A stretch of 64,000 bases of DNA from Agromyces subbeticus DSM 16689 (GCF_000421565.1 NZ_ATXG01000015.1:30622-94621), one strand, 5' to 3'. Counted from the stretch's first letter, positions 27,426-36,897 are shown. Notes: generated by a model from the letters alone, not told the origin. Numbers and translations are program-made.

Positions 27426-28427
27426 ATGGTGAGCACCGATACGGCAAGTCTCTTCTTGCACCCCGACCGAAACATCGCCCTCGAGCTCGTGCGCGCCACC
27501 GAGGCCGCGGCGATCCGCTCGTACCCGTGGATCGGCCGAGGCGACAAGCTCGGCGCCGACGGCGCAGCCGTCGACGCGATGCGCGCCTTCCTCGGCACCG
27601 TGAACTTCGACGGCGTCGTCGTGATCGGCGAGGGCGAGAAAGACGCAGCGCCCATGCTCTTCAACGGCGAGCGCGTCGGCAACGGTCGCGGCCCCGCGTG
27701 CGACATCGCGGTCGACCCGATCGACGGCACCTCGCTCACGGCGGCCGGCCGCCAGAACGCGCTCTCGGTCATCGCGGTCTCCGACCGCGGATCGATGCTC
27801 GACGCGTCGTCCGTCTTCTATATGGACAAGATCGTCACGGATGCCTCGGGCATCGGCGTCGTCGACATCCGGAAGCCCATCGGCGAGAACCTGCGGGCTC
27901 TCGCGGCGGCGAAGGGCAAGCAGGTCGGCGAGATGCGCGTGGCCGTGCTCAACCGGCCGCGGCACGAACAGCTCATCGCCGACATCCGCGCGGCGGGGGC
28001 GGGCACTCGCCTCATCAGCGACGGCGACGTCGCCGGCGGCATCAACGCCGCACGCTACGACTCGCGCATCGACATGTGCGTCGGCATCGGCGGCAGCCCG
28101 GAAGGCATTACGACCTCGTGCGCGATCAAGGCGCTCGGCGGGTTCATGCAGGGCCGGCTCGCGCCGGGTGACGATGCGGAGCGCGCGCGCGGCGAGGCGG
28201 CGGGGCTCGACTGCGACCAGGTCTACGAACTCGACGACCTCGTGAAGGGCGACAACACGTTCTTCGTCGCGACCGGCGTCACCGACGGCGAACTCGTCGA
28301 CGGCGTCTCGCGCAGAGGGCCGATCATTCGCACCGAGTCGATCGTGCTGCGCGGCAAGTCGGGCACGATCCGCCGGGTGCGGGCCGATCACCTCGCCGAG
28401 AAGTGGCTCGTCGACGATCTGCTCTGA
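27426..28427 (+). CDS. glpX: Class II fructose-1,6-bisphosphatase
   Basis: 333-residue GlpX, the main actinobacterial gluconeogenic FBPase. Conserved residues are present: Lys41 and the aspartate in GRGDKLGADG, GEGEKDAAPM, DPIDGT, and the glutamate in GIGGSPEG. ATG 27426 is preceded by GGGAGGA. In mycobacteria glpX adjoins fum; here it has moved about 7 kb away, next to fbaA. Confidence 0.95.
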   Translation: MVSTDTASLFLHPDRNIALELVRATEAAAIRSYPWIGRGDKLGADGAAVDAMRAFLGTVNFDGVVVIGEGEKDAAPMLFNGERVGNGRGPACDIAVDPIDGTSLTAAGRQNALSVIAVSDRGSMLDASSVFYMDKIVTDASGIGVVDIRKPIGENLRALAAAKGKQVGEMRVAVLNRPRHEQLIADIRAAGAGTRLISDGDVAGGINAARYDSRIDMCVGIGGSPEGITTSCAIKALGGFMQGRLAPGDDAERARGEAAGLDCDQVYELDDLVKGDNTFFVATGVTDGELVDGVSRRGPIIRTESIVLRGKSGTIRRVRADHLAEKWLVDDLL

Positions 28428-28483
28428 GCGGCCGTCTGCCGGCGCGTGCGTCCGGCGACGGTGGCGCGCGACATGATGGACGA

Positions 28484-29860
28484 ATGACCACCGTCGAACG
28501 TCTTCCGCGCGCGCTGCGGCCCTTCGGTTCGAGCCAGTACCGCCTGTTGACGGCCGCGCTCGCCGCGTCGCTGCTGAGCGCCGGCGCCTGGATCGTGTCG
28601 GCCGTCTGGCAGGTCGTCGAACTCGGCGGTACGCCGATCGACCTCTCGCTCGTCGCCGTCGGCTCCAGCCTCGGACTCGTGCTGGCCGTGCTCTTCGGCG
28701 GGGTCGCGGCCGATCGCATCCCGCAGCGGCGCATCCTCCTGACCGTCGAGATCGTGCGCGGCGTCGGGTTCTCGGTGGCCGCCTTCCTCGCCATCACCGG
28801 AATCATCGAGGTCTGGCACATCGCGCTCATCTCGTTCGCGCTCGGCCTCGCCGACGGGTTCTTCTACCCGGCCTACTCGGCGTGGCTGCCCGCCATCCTG
28901 CCCGAGGGGCAGTTGCTCGCCGCCAACGGAATCGAAGGAGTGCTGCGGCCGTCGGTGATGAATGCCGCAGGCCCTGCCGTCGCGAGCGCGCTCATCGCGA
29001 TGCAGGGGCCGTGGCTCGCGTTCGCGGTGGTGGCCGGGCTGCAGGTGGTCGCAGCCGCAGTGCTCGCGGCGATGCGCACGACACCGGTTCGGCGCGAGCT
29101 CGACGGGCCGCCGGTGCATCCCGTGCGCCAGACCTTCATCGACCTGCGCGACGGGTTCGCCTACCTGTTGCGCACGCGGTGGCTCTTCGCGACGCTCGTG
29201 TTCTCGATCCTGCTGGTGTTCATGATCATGGGCCCGATCGAGGTGCTGCTGCCGTTCGCGGTGAAAGACCAGACCGGCGGCGGCGCGGGCGCGTTCGCGC
29301 TCGCGCTCGCCGCATTCGGCGTCGGCGGCGCGGTGGGCTCATTGGCGGTCGCATCGATGCGACTGCCACGGCGCTACCTGACGTTGATGATCCTGGCGTG
29401 GGGATTCGGCGGGCTTCCGCTCGCGATCATCGGCTTCACCTCGTGGCTCTGGGTCATGGTCGTCGCGCTCTTCATCTGCGGCCTGCTGTTCTCGGGCGCC
29501 AGTGTCGTCGGGGGCACGCTGCTGCAGCGCCGGGTGCCGCCGGCGATGCTCGGCCGTGTCTCGAGCCTCGACTTCTTCGTCTCGCTCGCGCTCATGCCGA
29601 TCTCGATGGCGGTCGCCGGGCCGGTGGGGGAGTCGATCGGCATCGCGCCCGCGTTCCTCATCGCCGGCCTCGCCGCGCCCCTGCTCGCGATCGTCACGCT
29701 CGCGTTCGCGCGTCTCGGCCGAGACGAGCTCGCGCATCCGCTCGACGCGATGATCGATGCCGAGCCCGTGACTGGGGCGGGCACTGCTGCCGGATTCGAA
29801 ACGCCCGTCGACGAGCCACATGACTCCGATGAGACGCAGACCGACCTCAAGAACCGCTAG
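28484..29860 (+). CDS. MFS transporter (MFS_3, exporter type)
   Basis: 458-residue 12-segment MFS protein of the enterobactin-exporter-like (MFS_3) group. The loop 2-3 motif is GGVAADRIPQRRI; AYSAWLPAILPEGQL and GPAVASALI are typical of this group. A hydrophilic C-terminal tail of ~40 residues (AHPLDAMIDAE ... DLKNR) follows the last segment. ATG 28484 is preferred to the longer open frame. Substrate unknown. The 175 bases to the next start contain no clear feature. Confidence 0.88.
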   Translation: MTTVERLPRALRPFGSSQYRLLTAALAASLLSAGAWIVSAVWQVVELGGTPIDLSLVAVGSSLGLVLAVLFGGVAADRIPQRRILLTVEIVRGVGFSVAAFLAITGIIEVWHIALISFALGLADGFFYPAYSAWLPAILPEGQLLAANGIEGVLRPSVMNAAGPAVASALIAMQGPWLAFAVVAGLQVVAAAVLAAMRTTPVRRELDGPPVHPVRQTFIDLRDGFAYLLRTRWLFATLVFSILLVFMIMGPIEVLLPFAVKDQTGGGAGAFALALAAFGVGGAVGSLAVASMRLPRRYLTLMILAWGFGGLPLAIIGFTSWLWVMVVALFICGLLFSGASVVGGTLLQRRVPPAMLGRVSSLDFFVSLALMPISMAVAGPVGESIGIAPAFLIAGLAAPLLAIVTLAFARLGRDELAHPLDAMIDAEPVTGAGTAAGFETPVDEPHDSDETQTDLKNR

Positions 29861-30035
29861 GCCCGGGCGTTCCTGGCGTCGCGCGGCCGTGCCACCGGCT
29901 GCGCGACGTCGGACCGGCAGTGTCGAGCGTGCGACTGGCTTCGTCAGGGGTCGACGCGCGACGAGCCTCGTGCAAGTCTGGGAAAGAGGTGCGCACGCGC
30001 AGGAGCGGCGCGCTCATCGCCGAGAGGAGATCACG

Positions 30036-30431
30036 ATGGTCACGGTGCGAGATGCATTCCCCGGGTTCAGCGTCGACGACATCGATGCGGCCCGCGAGTT
30101 CTACGGTACGAAGTTGGGGTTGCCGGTCGATGACGAACCCGGCGCGGGAGCGCTGGGTGTCACCCTGCCGTCAGGCCAGGGGGTGTTCATCTACCCGAAG
30201 CCGAATCACGAGCCCGCGAGCTTCACGATCTTGAACCTCGTGGTCGACGACATCGACCATGCCGTCGATGAGCTGAATGCTGCGGGAGTCGTGACGAAGA
30301 TCTACACCGCACCCGACGACTTCGGCACCGACGAACGCGGCATCGCGCGTGGTTCGGTGAGCGGCCAAGGACCGGACATCGCCTGGTTCACCGACCCGGC
30401 GGGCAACGTGCTGAGTGTGATCGTCAGCTGA
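30036..30431 (+). CDS. VOC (glyoxalase/bleomycin-resistance) family protein
   Basis: 131-residue protein of one paired beta-alpha-beta-beta-beta unit: DAFPGFSVDDIDAAREFYGTKLGLPV at the start and GPDIAWFTDPAGNVLSVI at the end, where family metal ligands usually fall. Members bind metals or small toxic compounds or act as lyases and dioxygenases; no specific role. ATG 30036 has GAGAGGAG upstream. Confidence 0.88.
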   Translation: MVTVRDAFPGFSVDDIDAAREFYGTKLGLPVDDEPGAGALGVTLPSGQGVFIYPKPNHEPASFTILNLVVDDIDHAVDELNAAGVVTKIYTAPDDFGTDERGIARGSVSGQGPDIAWFTDPAGNVLSVIVS

Positions 30432-30451
30432 CGATCGTCGGCTGACGCGAA

Positions 30452-30467
30452 CGGCTCCGCGGAGCCG
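30452..30467. terminator. Intrinsic terminator between VOC gene and rmuC
   Basis: CGGCTCCGCGGAGCCG, a 16-base perfect palindrome followed by CTTTC, between two convergent genes. Confidence 0.6.
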
Positions 30468-30497
30468 CTTTCAGGCTCGCTCGATGCGCCGCTGCGG

Positions 30498-31922
30498 CTA
30501 GATCGAGCGGATCTCTGGATCGAGCTCGAGGAGCGGCTCGCCGCCGGCGTCGCGCTCGTCGAACGCGTCGCGCTCGTCGGCGCCACCGTTGCCGGTGATC
30601 TCGGGCGCGGTCAGCCGACGCGGCTGCTCGTGCACCGCCGCCGGCGTGGTGAGGAGTTCGATCTTCGTCTCGTCGATGCCCGGGAACTGCCGCGCCGTCA
30701 CCAGCACGCGAGTCTCGAGTGAGTTGGCGAACTTGTTGTAGCTGTCGACCGTGCGTTCGATCGCCTTGCGCAGGCCGTCGGCGTGACCGGCCAAGGTGCC
30801 GATGCGCTGATAGAGCGTGTTGCCGAGGTCGAAGAGCTTCTTCGCCTCATTGGAGACCGCCTGCTGCTGCCAGGTGAACGCGACGGTCTTCAGCACGGCC
30901 CACAGGTTGACTGGAGAGGCGAGTGCGACGCGCTTGCCGAAGGCGTAGTCGAGCAACGCGGGGTCGGCCTCGAGGGCCGACGACAGCAGCGATTCACTCG
31001 GAATGAATGCGATGACGAACTCGGGACTCGCGTCGAGCCCCTCCCAGTAGGTCTTCTTGGCGAGCGCGTCGATGTGCCCGCGCACGGCCTTCACATGGCG
31101 GTTCACGAGTTCTTTGCGCCGCGCACCTTCTTCACCGGTGGCGGTGACCGCGATCTGGCTCGCTTCGAGGTAGTGCTCGAGGGGCACCTTGGCATCGAGG
31201 GGGATGGACTTGCCGCCCGGAAGGCGCACGACCATGTCGGGCCGCCCGGAGCCGGCGTCGGTCACGATGCTCTGCTGCGTGTAGAAGTCGACGTACTGCG
31301 TGAGCCCGGCCGCCTCGACCACTCGGCGCAGCTGAGTCTCGCCCCACACGCCGCGAGTGCTGTTGGAGCGGAGCGCAGAGGCCAGTGACTCGGTCGTGGC
31401 CCGAAGCTCGGCGTCGGACAGTTGCGCCTGCTTCAGCTGCTCGGCGAGCGAGCCGTATTGCTCGCTGCGCTGGCGCTCGAGCTCGGTGACCTTGGCCTGC
31501 ATCGTCTGCAGGGTCTCGCGAACAGGGCTGAGTGCCTGCAGCACGGCGCTCTCGCGCTTCTCGCGCTCGGTGCGTTCGGTCTGGTCGGTGCGCTGCTGCT
31601 CGATGAGGTCGCGGTACCGGGCGCGATGCTCGTCGATCTGCTTCTCGAGGGCGTCGACCGTCGAGAGGGTCGAGGCGAGCTCGGCCTGCAGACTCGCTCG
31701 AACCTCGAGTTCGTGCGCGCGCAGTTCGGACAGCGCCACGGCCTCGGCCGCGCGCACCTCGGCGAGCTGCGCCTGGTGACGTGCTTCGATCAGCGCTGGA
31801 TCTTCGCTGACGGGCTGCTCTGCGGCGGTCTGCGCAGTGCGGCGCTGCATGAGCAGCGCGACCACGAGCGCGCCGATGGCGCCGCCGACGAGAAGGCCGA
31901 TGACGAGCGCGATGATGTCCAT
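30498..31922 (-). CDS. rmuC: DNA recombination protein RmuC
   Basis: 474-residue RmuC: one N-terminal membrane anchor (IIALVIGLLVGGAIGALVVALL), a long coiled coil (about residues 40-190, rich in E/Q/R/L), then the nuclease-like RmuC domain with RGVWGETQLRRVVEAAGL, RPDMVVRLPGGKSIPLDAKVPL and ASPVNLWAVLKTVAFTW. It is thought to limit inversions at short inverted repeats. ATG 31922 is used; a GTG at 31928 is possible. Confidence 0.94.
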   Translation of the reverse strand: MDIIALVIGLLVGGAIGALVVALLMQRRTAQTAAEQPVSEDPALIEARHQAQLAEVRAAEAVALSELRAHELEVRASLQAELASTLSTVDALEKQIDEHRARYRDLIEQQRTDQTERTEREKRESAVLQALSPVRETLQTMQAKVTELERQRSEQYGSLAEQLKQAQLSDAELRATTESLASALRSNSTRGVWGETQLRRVVEAAGLTQYVDFYTQQSIVTDAGSGRPDMVVRLPGGKSIPLDAKVPLEHYLEASQIAVTATGEEGARRKELVNRHVKAVRGHIDALAKKTYWEGLDASPEFVIAFIPSESLLSSALEADPALLDYAFGKRVALASPVNLWAVLKTVAFTWQQQAVSNEAKKLFDLGNTLYQRIGTLAGHADGLRKAIERTVDSYNKFANSLETRVLVTARQFPGIDETKIELLTTPAAVHEQPRRLTAPEITGNGGADERDAFDERDAGGEPLLELDPEIRSI

Positions 31923-31977
31923 TCCCACAGTGTCGCAGGGGCCGCCGACATCGCCTGGTTGCGGGCCCGGCGGGCCG

Positions 31978-32595
31978 CTACTGCAGGGCCATGGGGCCGT
32001 GGGCTGCCCGGTCGTCGCGAGTGGCGACCGGCCCGATGGCGCCGATCTTCACCCGGGTGATGTGTGCGAGCCGATCGAGGTCGTCGATGTCGTGCCGGGC
32101 CGCAGCGTGCACGATGATCGCGGCGCACGCCTCGGCGTCGGCGAGCGCGTCGTGATGCGAGAAGCCCTCGAAGCCGGCCGCCATCGCCGCGACCGGCAGC
32201 CGGTAGGAGTCGAGGTGGTAGGTGCGACGCGCGACCTGCAGGCTGCAGAGATAGCGGAAGTCGGGAACCGCGAGTCCGAGCGCCGTCGACGTCTTGGCGA
32301 TGACGCCCATGTCGAAGCCCGCGTTGTGGGCCACGAGCATGTCGTCGCCGGCGAACTCGCGTAGCGCTGGCAGGTGCACCGACCAGTCGCCGGCGCCGGC
32401 CACCATGTCGGGCGTGATGCCGTGGATGCGCACGTTCCACTCCGAGAACTCGTTGTGCGGGAACGGCGGGCGGATGTAGCGGTGCTCTCGTTCGACGACG
32501 AGGCCGCCCCTCACCTTCACGAGCCCGACCGAACAGGCGGAGGCGCCAGAGGAGTTGGCGGTTTCGAAGTCGATCGCGGTGAAGTCCACTGGCAC
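31978..32595 (-). CDS. 3'-5' exonuclease, DnaQ/epsilon-like
   Basis: 205-residue DEDDh exonuclease domain protein. Exo I is FTAIDFETANSSGASACSVGLVKV, Exo II VAHNAGFDMGVI, Exo III FSHHDALADAEACAAI. It is related to the DNA polymerase III epsilon subunit but stands alone, so a repair or RNA-processing role is possible. It starts with GTG 32595. It lies 55 bases beyond the start of rmuC, same strand, possibly one transcript. Confidence 0.88.
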   Translation of the reverse strand: MPVDFTAIDFETANSSGASACSVGLVKVRGGLVVEREHRYIRPPFPHNEFSEWNVRIHGITPDMVAGAGDWSVHLPALREFAGDDMLVAHNAGFDMGVIAKTSTALGLAVPDFRYLCSLQVARRTYHLDSYRLPVAAMAAGFEGFSHHDALADAEACAAIIVHAAARHDIDDLDRLAHITRVKIGAIGPVATRDDRAAHGPMALQ

Positions 32596-32732
32596 ACAGG
32601 CATCGTCCCATGTCCAGCCGACACGACTCGACGCCGTGCACCGCGCGTCGCGAACGCCGAGGTTGACGGATGCCTCGCGCAGGGCATGAAATGGCCGTGG
32701 ACGGGAAGTCCGCACGAGCAGAGGAACCGATC

Positions 32733-33530
32733 ATGACTGAGCGATCCGAGCCGCACCCGTCGGGCGAGCACGGCCTGGTCGCCGACCCGAGCGACCCCGC
32801 GACGCTCGAGAGTGCGCGATCGTTCGGTGCAGCGGCATCCGTCTACCATCAGGCCCGGCCCGGCTACCCCGTCGACGCGATCGCATGGCTCATCGGCGAT
32901 GCCAAGCGGGTGCTCGACCTGGGGGCCGGCACCGGCAAGCTCACCGAGGCGCTCGTCGCCCTCGACCGCGAGGTGATCGCCGTCGACCCGGTGGAGGAGA
33001 TGCTCGAGGAGCTCGAGGTCGCCGTGCCCGGCGTGCCGCGTATTCTCGGCACGGCAGAGGACATCCCCATCGAAGACGACGCCGTCGATGCGGTGGTCGC
33101 CGGCCAGGCCTGGCACTGGTTCCAGCCCGAGCGCGCAATTCCCGAGATCGCGCGGGTGCTGAAGCCCGGCGGCGTGCTCGGCCTCGTGTGGAACAGCCGC
33201 GACACGAGCGTCGCCTGGTTGCACGAGGCGGGCGAGATCATGCACGAGCGGCACGATGCGAGCGCCACGTTCGAGAGTTACGTGAAGGTCGGGCCGCCGT
33301 TCGGCGAGATCACGGAGCACTCGGTCGAGTGGGGCGCACGGATGTCGCGCGAGGCCTTCCTCGATCTCGTGCGCTCGCGCAGCTACTTCATCACGGCTCC
33401 GTCGGAAGAGCAGCACGCGACGATCGCCGCCCTCGAGACGCTGCTCGAGACGCATCCCGACCTCGCGGGCGCCGACGATCTCGTGGTGCCCTACATCACC
33501 CGGTGCTTCCGCGCGGTGCTCGCCGAGTAG
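32733..33530 (+). CDS. Class I SAM-dependent methyltransferase
   Basis: 265-residue methyltransferase of the methyltransf_11 / UbiE-like type. SAM-binding motif I is VLDLGAGTGKLT, motif II VIAVDPVEEM, and the post-motif DAVVAGQAWHWFQPERAIPEIARVLKPGG marks the group with the QAWHWF signature, seen in many actinobacterial proteins of unknown substrate. ATG 32733 has GAGGA upstream. Divergent from the exonuclease gene. Confidence 0.9.
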   Translation: MTERSEPHPSGEHGLVADPSDPATLESARSFGAAASVYHQARPGYPVDAIAWLIGDAKRVLDLGAGTGKLTEALVALDREVIAVDPVEEMLEELEVAVPGVPRILGTAEDIPIEDDAVDAVVAGQAWHWFQPERAIPEIARVLKPGGVLGLVWNSRDTSVAWLHEAGEIMHERHDASATFESYVKVGPPFGEITEHSVEWGARMSREAFLDLVRSRSYFITAPSEEQHATIAALETLLETHPDLAGADDLVVPYITRCFRAVLAE

Positions 33531-33561
33531 TCGCCGAACGGATGCCTCGGCGGGCTGCCGG

Positions 33562-33567
33562 TACGAT
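33562..33567 (+). promoter_or_regulatory. -10 element of ychF
   Basis: TACGAT, eight bases before GTG 33576; predicts a start of transcription at or within two bases of the start codon. Confidence 0.45.
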
Positions 33568-33575
33568 AGACCCCC

Positions 33576-34649
33576 GTGGCTCTCACTATCGGTATCGTCG
33601 GTCTGCCCAACGTCGGCAAGTCCACCCTGTTCAACGCACTGACCAAGAATCAGGTGCTCGCGGCGAACTACCCCTTCGCGACGATCGAACCGAACATCGG
33701 CGTGGTGAACCTGCCCGACCCGCGGCTCGATGTGCTCGCCGGAATCTTCGGCTCCGAGCGAATTCTGCCCGCCGCCGTGTCGTTCGTCGACATCGCCGGC
33801 ATCGTGCGCGGCGCGTCCGAGGGCGAGGGCCTCGGCAACAAGTTCCTCGCGAACATCCGCGAAGCCGATGCCATCGCGCAAGTGGTGCGCGGCTTCACCG
33901 ACGACGATGTCGTGCACGTCGAGGGCACCGTCGACCCCAAGGCCGACATGGAGACGATCAACACCGAGTTGATCTTCGCCGACCTCGAGACGCTCGAGCG
34001 CGCGATCCCGCGCTACGAGAAAGAGCTCAAGGGCAAGAAGATCGACCCCTCGGTGCCCGAAGCGGCGAAGGCCGCGCTCGACGTGCTGCAGAAGGGCATC
34101 CCACTCTCCGCGGCATCCGTCGACCTCGAACCCATCAGGGAGCTCGGTCTGCTGACCGCCAAGCCCTTCATCTACGTGTTCAACGTCGACGAGGCCGTGT
34201 TGACCGATGACGCGCGCAAGGCCGAGCTCTCTGCTCTCGTCGCTCCGGCCGAAGCCGTGTTCCTCGACGCCAAGATCGAGTCGGAGCTCATCGACCTCGA
34301 CCCCGCCGATGCCGCGGAACTGCTCGCCTCGACCGGCCAGGAGGAGTCGGGCCTGAACCAGCTCGCCCGCATCGGCTTCGACACGCTCGGCCTGCAGACC
34401 TACCTGACCGCGGGGCCGAAGGAGTCGCGGGCCTGGACTATCCCGAAGGGCGCGAAGGCGCCGCAGGCGGCCGGGGTCATCCACACCGACTTCGAGCGCG
34501 GCTTCATCAAGGCCGAGGTCATCTCGTTCGCCGACCTCGTGGAGACCGGTTCGGTCGCCGAGGCGCGTGCCAAGGGCAAGGCGCGCATGGAGGGCAAGGA
34601 CTACGTCATGCACGACGGCGACGTGGTGGAGTTCCGCTTCAACGTGTGA
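33576..34649 (+). CDS. ychF: Redox/ribosome-associated ATPase YchF (Obg family)
   Basis: 357-residue YchF/OLA1 P-loop protein that binds ribosomes and hydrolyses ATP in preference to GTP. P-loop GLPNVGKST, switch region [12 protein letters not shown], Walker [22 protein letters not shown], the degenerate G4 segment FNVDE and the C-terminal TGS-like domain ending [13 protein letters not shown] are all present. Full family length. Confidence 0.97.
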   Translation: MALTIGIVGLPNVGKSTLFNALTKNQVLAANYPFATIEPNIGVVNLPDPRLDVLAGIFGSERILPAAVSFVDIAGIVRGASEGEGLGNKFLANIREADAIAQVVRGFTDDDVVHVEGTVDPKADMETINTELIFADLETLERAIPRYEKELKGKKIDPSVPEAAKAALDVLQKGIPLSAASVDLEPIRELGLLTAKPFIYVFNVDEAVLTDDARKAELSALVAPAEAVFLDAKIESELIDLDPADAAELLASTGQEESGLNQLARIGFDTLGLQTYLTAGPKESRAWTIPKGAKAPQAAGVIHTDFERGFIKAEVISFADLVETGSVAEARAKGKARMEGKDYVMHDGDVVEFRFNV

Positions 34650-34675
34650 TCCTGTGCCGGCCCGTGCTCCACCCG

Positions 34676-34681
34676 TACACT
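34676..34681 (+). promoter_or_regulatory. -10 element of the CWB2/M23 gene
   Basis: TACACT, 74 bases before GTG 34755. The leader carries GGAGGGGG just upstream of the start. Confidence 0.35.
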
Positions 34682-34754
34682 GCGAAGTGCGAATGGTCGG
34701 GCCGAGGATGACCTCGGCAGTATTCCGCCCTTCGCATGGGGGAGGGGGCACGCT

Positions 34755-36434
34755 GTGCGTGGCAAGCAACAGGGGTGGGCCGTCGCGATCGCCGCGGCCG
34801 TCATCATCGGGTTCGGAACCAGTCCGGCGTGGGCGGGAGAATCGGTGGGGTCGCAGGGCGATCCGCCCGCGACGACCGACCCGCTGCCCTCAACCGAGGC
34901 GCCGCCTCCTGACGAGCCCGATCGGGAGACGCCGGCACCCGACGAACCGTCACCCGGTGAAGTGGCCCCGGGCACAACGACTCCGGTGACGCCCACCCCG
35001 GTGGCCCCACCACCAGCGCCGACCGATGAGCCAGGGTCGCTCACTCCCGCACCGGCCGCTCCCGACGACGCTCCACCGGCGCTCAGTCCGTTCGCGCTGA
35101 CGTCGGTCGCACCGTTCGGTCCAGGCGTGCACCGGCTCGCGGGCGTCGACCGATTCGCGACGTCGGTCGCGATCTCGCAGCGGTTCGCCCCGAACGTGCC
35201 GGTCGTGTACGTGGCGACCGGAGCCGATTTTCCCGACGCGTTGAGCGCGGCGGCTCCAGCGGCGCACCTCGGCGGGCCGCTGCTACTGACGCACGGCGGC
35301 GGTCTGCCGACTGCGGTGCGAAACGAGGTCGTGCGCCTCGCACCCGGTCGGATCGTCGTCGTCGGCGGTGAGGCCGTGATCGGCGCCGGAGTCTACGAGG
35401 AACTCGCGATGCTGGCACCTGCCATCAGCCGGGTGGGGGGTGCCGATCGCTACGAGAGCGGTGAATTGCTGATAGCCGATTCGTTCACCACGGCTGCGGA
35501 GGCGTTCGTCGCGACCGGAAGCAACTTCCCCGACGCGCTCGCTGCCTCTGCGGCGGCCGGGTCGCTCGGAGCGCCGGTCTTCCTCGTCGACGGGGAATCG
35601 GTACGCCCGAGCACGATCACGGCCCTGTCCGAGTTGGGCGTCCGGACGGTTCGCATCGCGGGCGGATCCGGCGCCGTCAGCGCGCAGATCGCCCAGCAGT
35701 TGACTTGGGCCGGATTCACCGTGCTCCGTCACGAGGGGGCTGATCGTTACCTCACGGCGGCCGCCATCAATGCGGCAGTGTTCGGTGCGAGCGCTCCGGT
35801 GAAAGCTGCGTTCATCGCGAACGGCGATGGCTTCGCCGACGCGCTGGCGGGTGCCGCCCTCGCCGGCGTGGTCGGCGGGCCCCTCTACGTCGCGCGGAAC
35901 TGGTGTGTGCCGCAGCCGGTGTCGACCGCGATCGGCGCGCTGGCGCCGACGGCACGCGTGCTTCTCGGCGGTCCGGCCGTCCTCAGTGACTCCGTGGGAC
36001 GGGATGCGGTCTGCGCAGCGTGGATGAAGCCGGCCATGGGAAGGATCACCGACGTCTTCGGTCCGCGCGCACCCATCTGCACTCCAGGCGGATGCACGCA
36101 GTCCTTCCATCGGGGTCTCGACCTGGGTACCGGATGCAACGCGCCGATCTACGCGGCGGCCGCGGGCCGGGTCGTCAACGCCGGCTGGCTCGGGACCTAC
36201 GGCAATTGGGTGAGGATCGACCATGGCACCTCCACACACACCGGGTACGCGCATATCGTCAACGGGGGCATCCTCGTGAGCGTCGGTCAATCGGTGCTCG
36301 CCGGCCAGCAGATCGCATGGTCCGGCGCAACCGGGGCGGCGACCGGTTGCCATCTCCACTTCGAGGTGTACGAGAACGGTACGCAGGTCGATCCCGTCCC
36401 GTTCATGCTGGACCGCGGCATCCGATTCGGCTGA
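34755..36434 (+). CDS. Secreted CWB2-repeat protein with M23 endopeptidase domain
   Basis: 559-residue exported protein. Signal peptide 1-27 (cleavage after SPAWA), a Pro/Thr/Asp-rich linker (about 28-120), three cell-wall-binding type 2 repeats starting near residues 125 (HRLAGVDRFATS), 225 (SRVGGADRYESG) and 322 (LRHEGADRYLTA), then an M23 peptidase domain from about 428. The zinc motifs are intact: FHRGLDLG (about 450) and HLHFEV (about 533), with YAHI between. It should bind the wall non-covalently and cut peptidoglycan cross-bridges. GTG start with a strong ribosome site. Confidence 0.93.
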   Translation: MRGKQQGWAVAIAAAVIIGFGTSPAWAGESVGSQGDPPATTDPLPSTEAPPPDEPDRETPAPDEPSPGEVAPGTTTPVTPTPVAPPPAPTDEPGSLTPAPAAPDDAPPALSPFALTSVAPFGPGVHRLAGVDRFATSVAISQRFAPNVPVVYVATGADFPDALSAAAPAAHLGGPLLLTHGGGLPTAVRNEVVRLAPGRIVVVGGEAVIGAGVYEELAMLAPAISRVGGADRYESGELLIADSFTTAAEAFVATGSNFPDALAASAAAGSLGAPVFLVDGESVRPSTITALSELGVRTVRIAGGSGAVSAQIAQQLTWAGFTVLRHEGADRYLTAAAINAAVFGASAPVKAAFIANGDGFADALAGAALAGVVGGPLYVARNWCVPQPVSTAIGALAPTARVLLGGPAVLSDSVGRDAVCAAWMKPAMGRITDVFGPRAPICTPGGCTQSFHRGLDLGTGCNAPIYAAAAGRVVNAGWLGTYGNWVRIDHGTSTHTGYAHIVNGGILVSVGQSVLAGQQIAWSGATGAATGCHLHFEVYENGTQVDPVPFMLDRGIRFG

Positions 36435-36454
36435 TCACGAGCCGTGACCTCTGG

Positions 36455-36799
36455 TCAGCGCCCCTGACGCTTCTTGAACGGCTTCGGCTTGCCCTTCACG
36501 ACGGGGGCGCGACCCTTGCCCTTCGAGGCCTTCGCCTTTCCGCCGGCCTTCACGACCGGGGTCTCGGCGGGAGCGGGCGCCGCGGCGATCTCGGCCTTGG
36601 CCTCGTCGAGGAAGAGTTCTCCGACCTTGGTCAGCCGGGTTTCGCCGTGCCGGGTGAAGAGCGGGTGCCCGACCTCGGTCTCGAGCTTCTCGATCGAGGA
36701 GTACAGCGAAGCGAGCGGGATGCCGAGGGCGTCTGCGGCACGCGGGAAGTGCAACTCCTCAGCGACTGCCACGAATCGTCGGAGCAGGGTGATGTTCAC
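36455..36799 (-). CDS. Mini LysR-type HTH protein with basic C-terminal tail
   Basis: 114-residue protein. Residues 1-65 match the LysR winged-HTH domain (LLRRFVAVAEELHFPRAADALGIPLASLYSSIEKLETEVGHPLFTR). The effector-binding domain is absent; instead the last ~45 residues are Lys/Ala/Pro-rich (KAGGKAKASKGKGRAPVVKGKPKPFKKRQ), like histone-H1-type tails. It looks complete rather than truncated: a GTG start and a tail of its own. It may act as a nucleoid-type DNA binder or local regulator; function unknown. Confidence 0.8.
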   Translation of the reverse strand: MNITLLRRFVAVAEELHFPRAADALGIPLASLYSSIEKLETEVGHPLFTRHGETRLTKVGELFLDEAKAEIAAAPAPAETPVVKAGGKAKASKGKGRAPVVKGKPKPFKKRQGR

Positions 36800-36897
36800 G
36801 GGGAAGCCTCTCGTCGGTCCGCGCGATATCGCGGCCGTGCTTCAGAGTACGTGAGTCGGTGCTCGTCCGGAGGGGTGACGTCGACGTTGATGTGGGT

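Noticed and set aside
32517..34769. 750-codon minus-strand frame across the methyltransferase and ychF
   Set aside because: Antisense shadow of two genes with complete catalytic motifs; no domain of its own.
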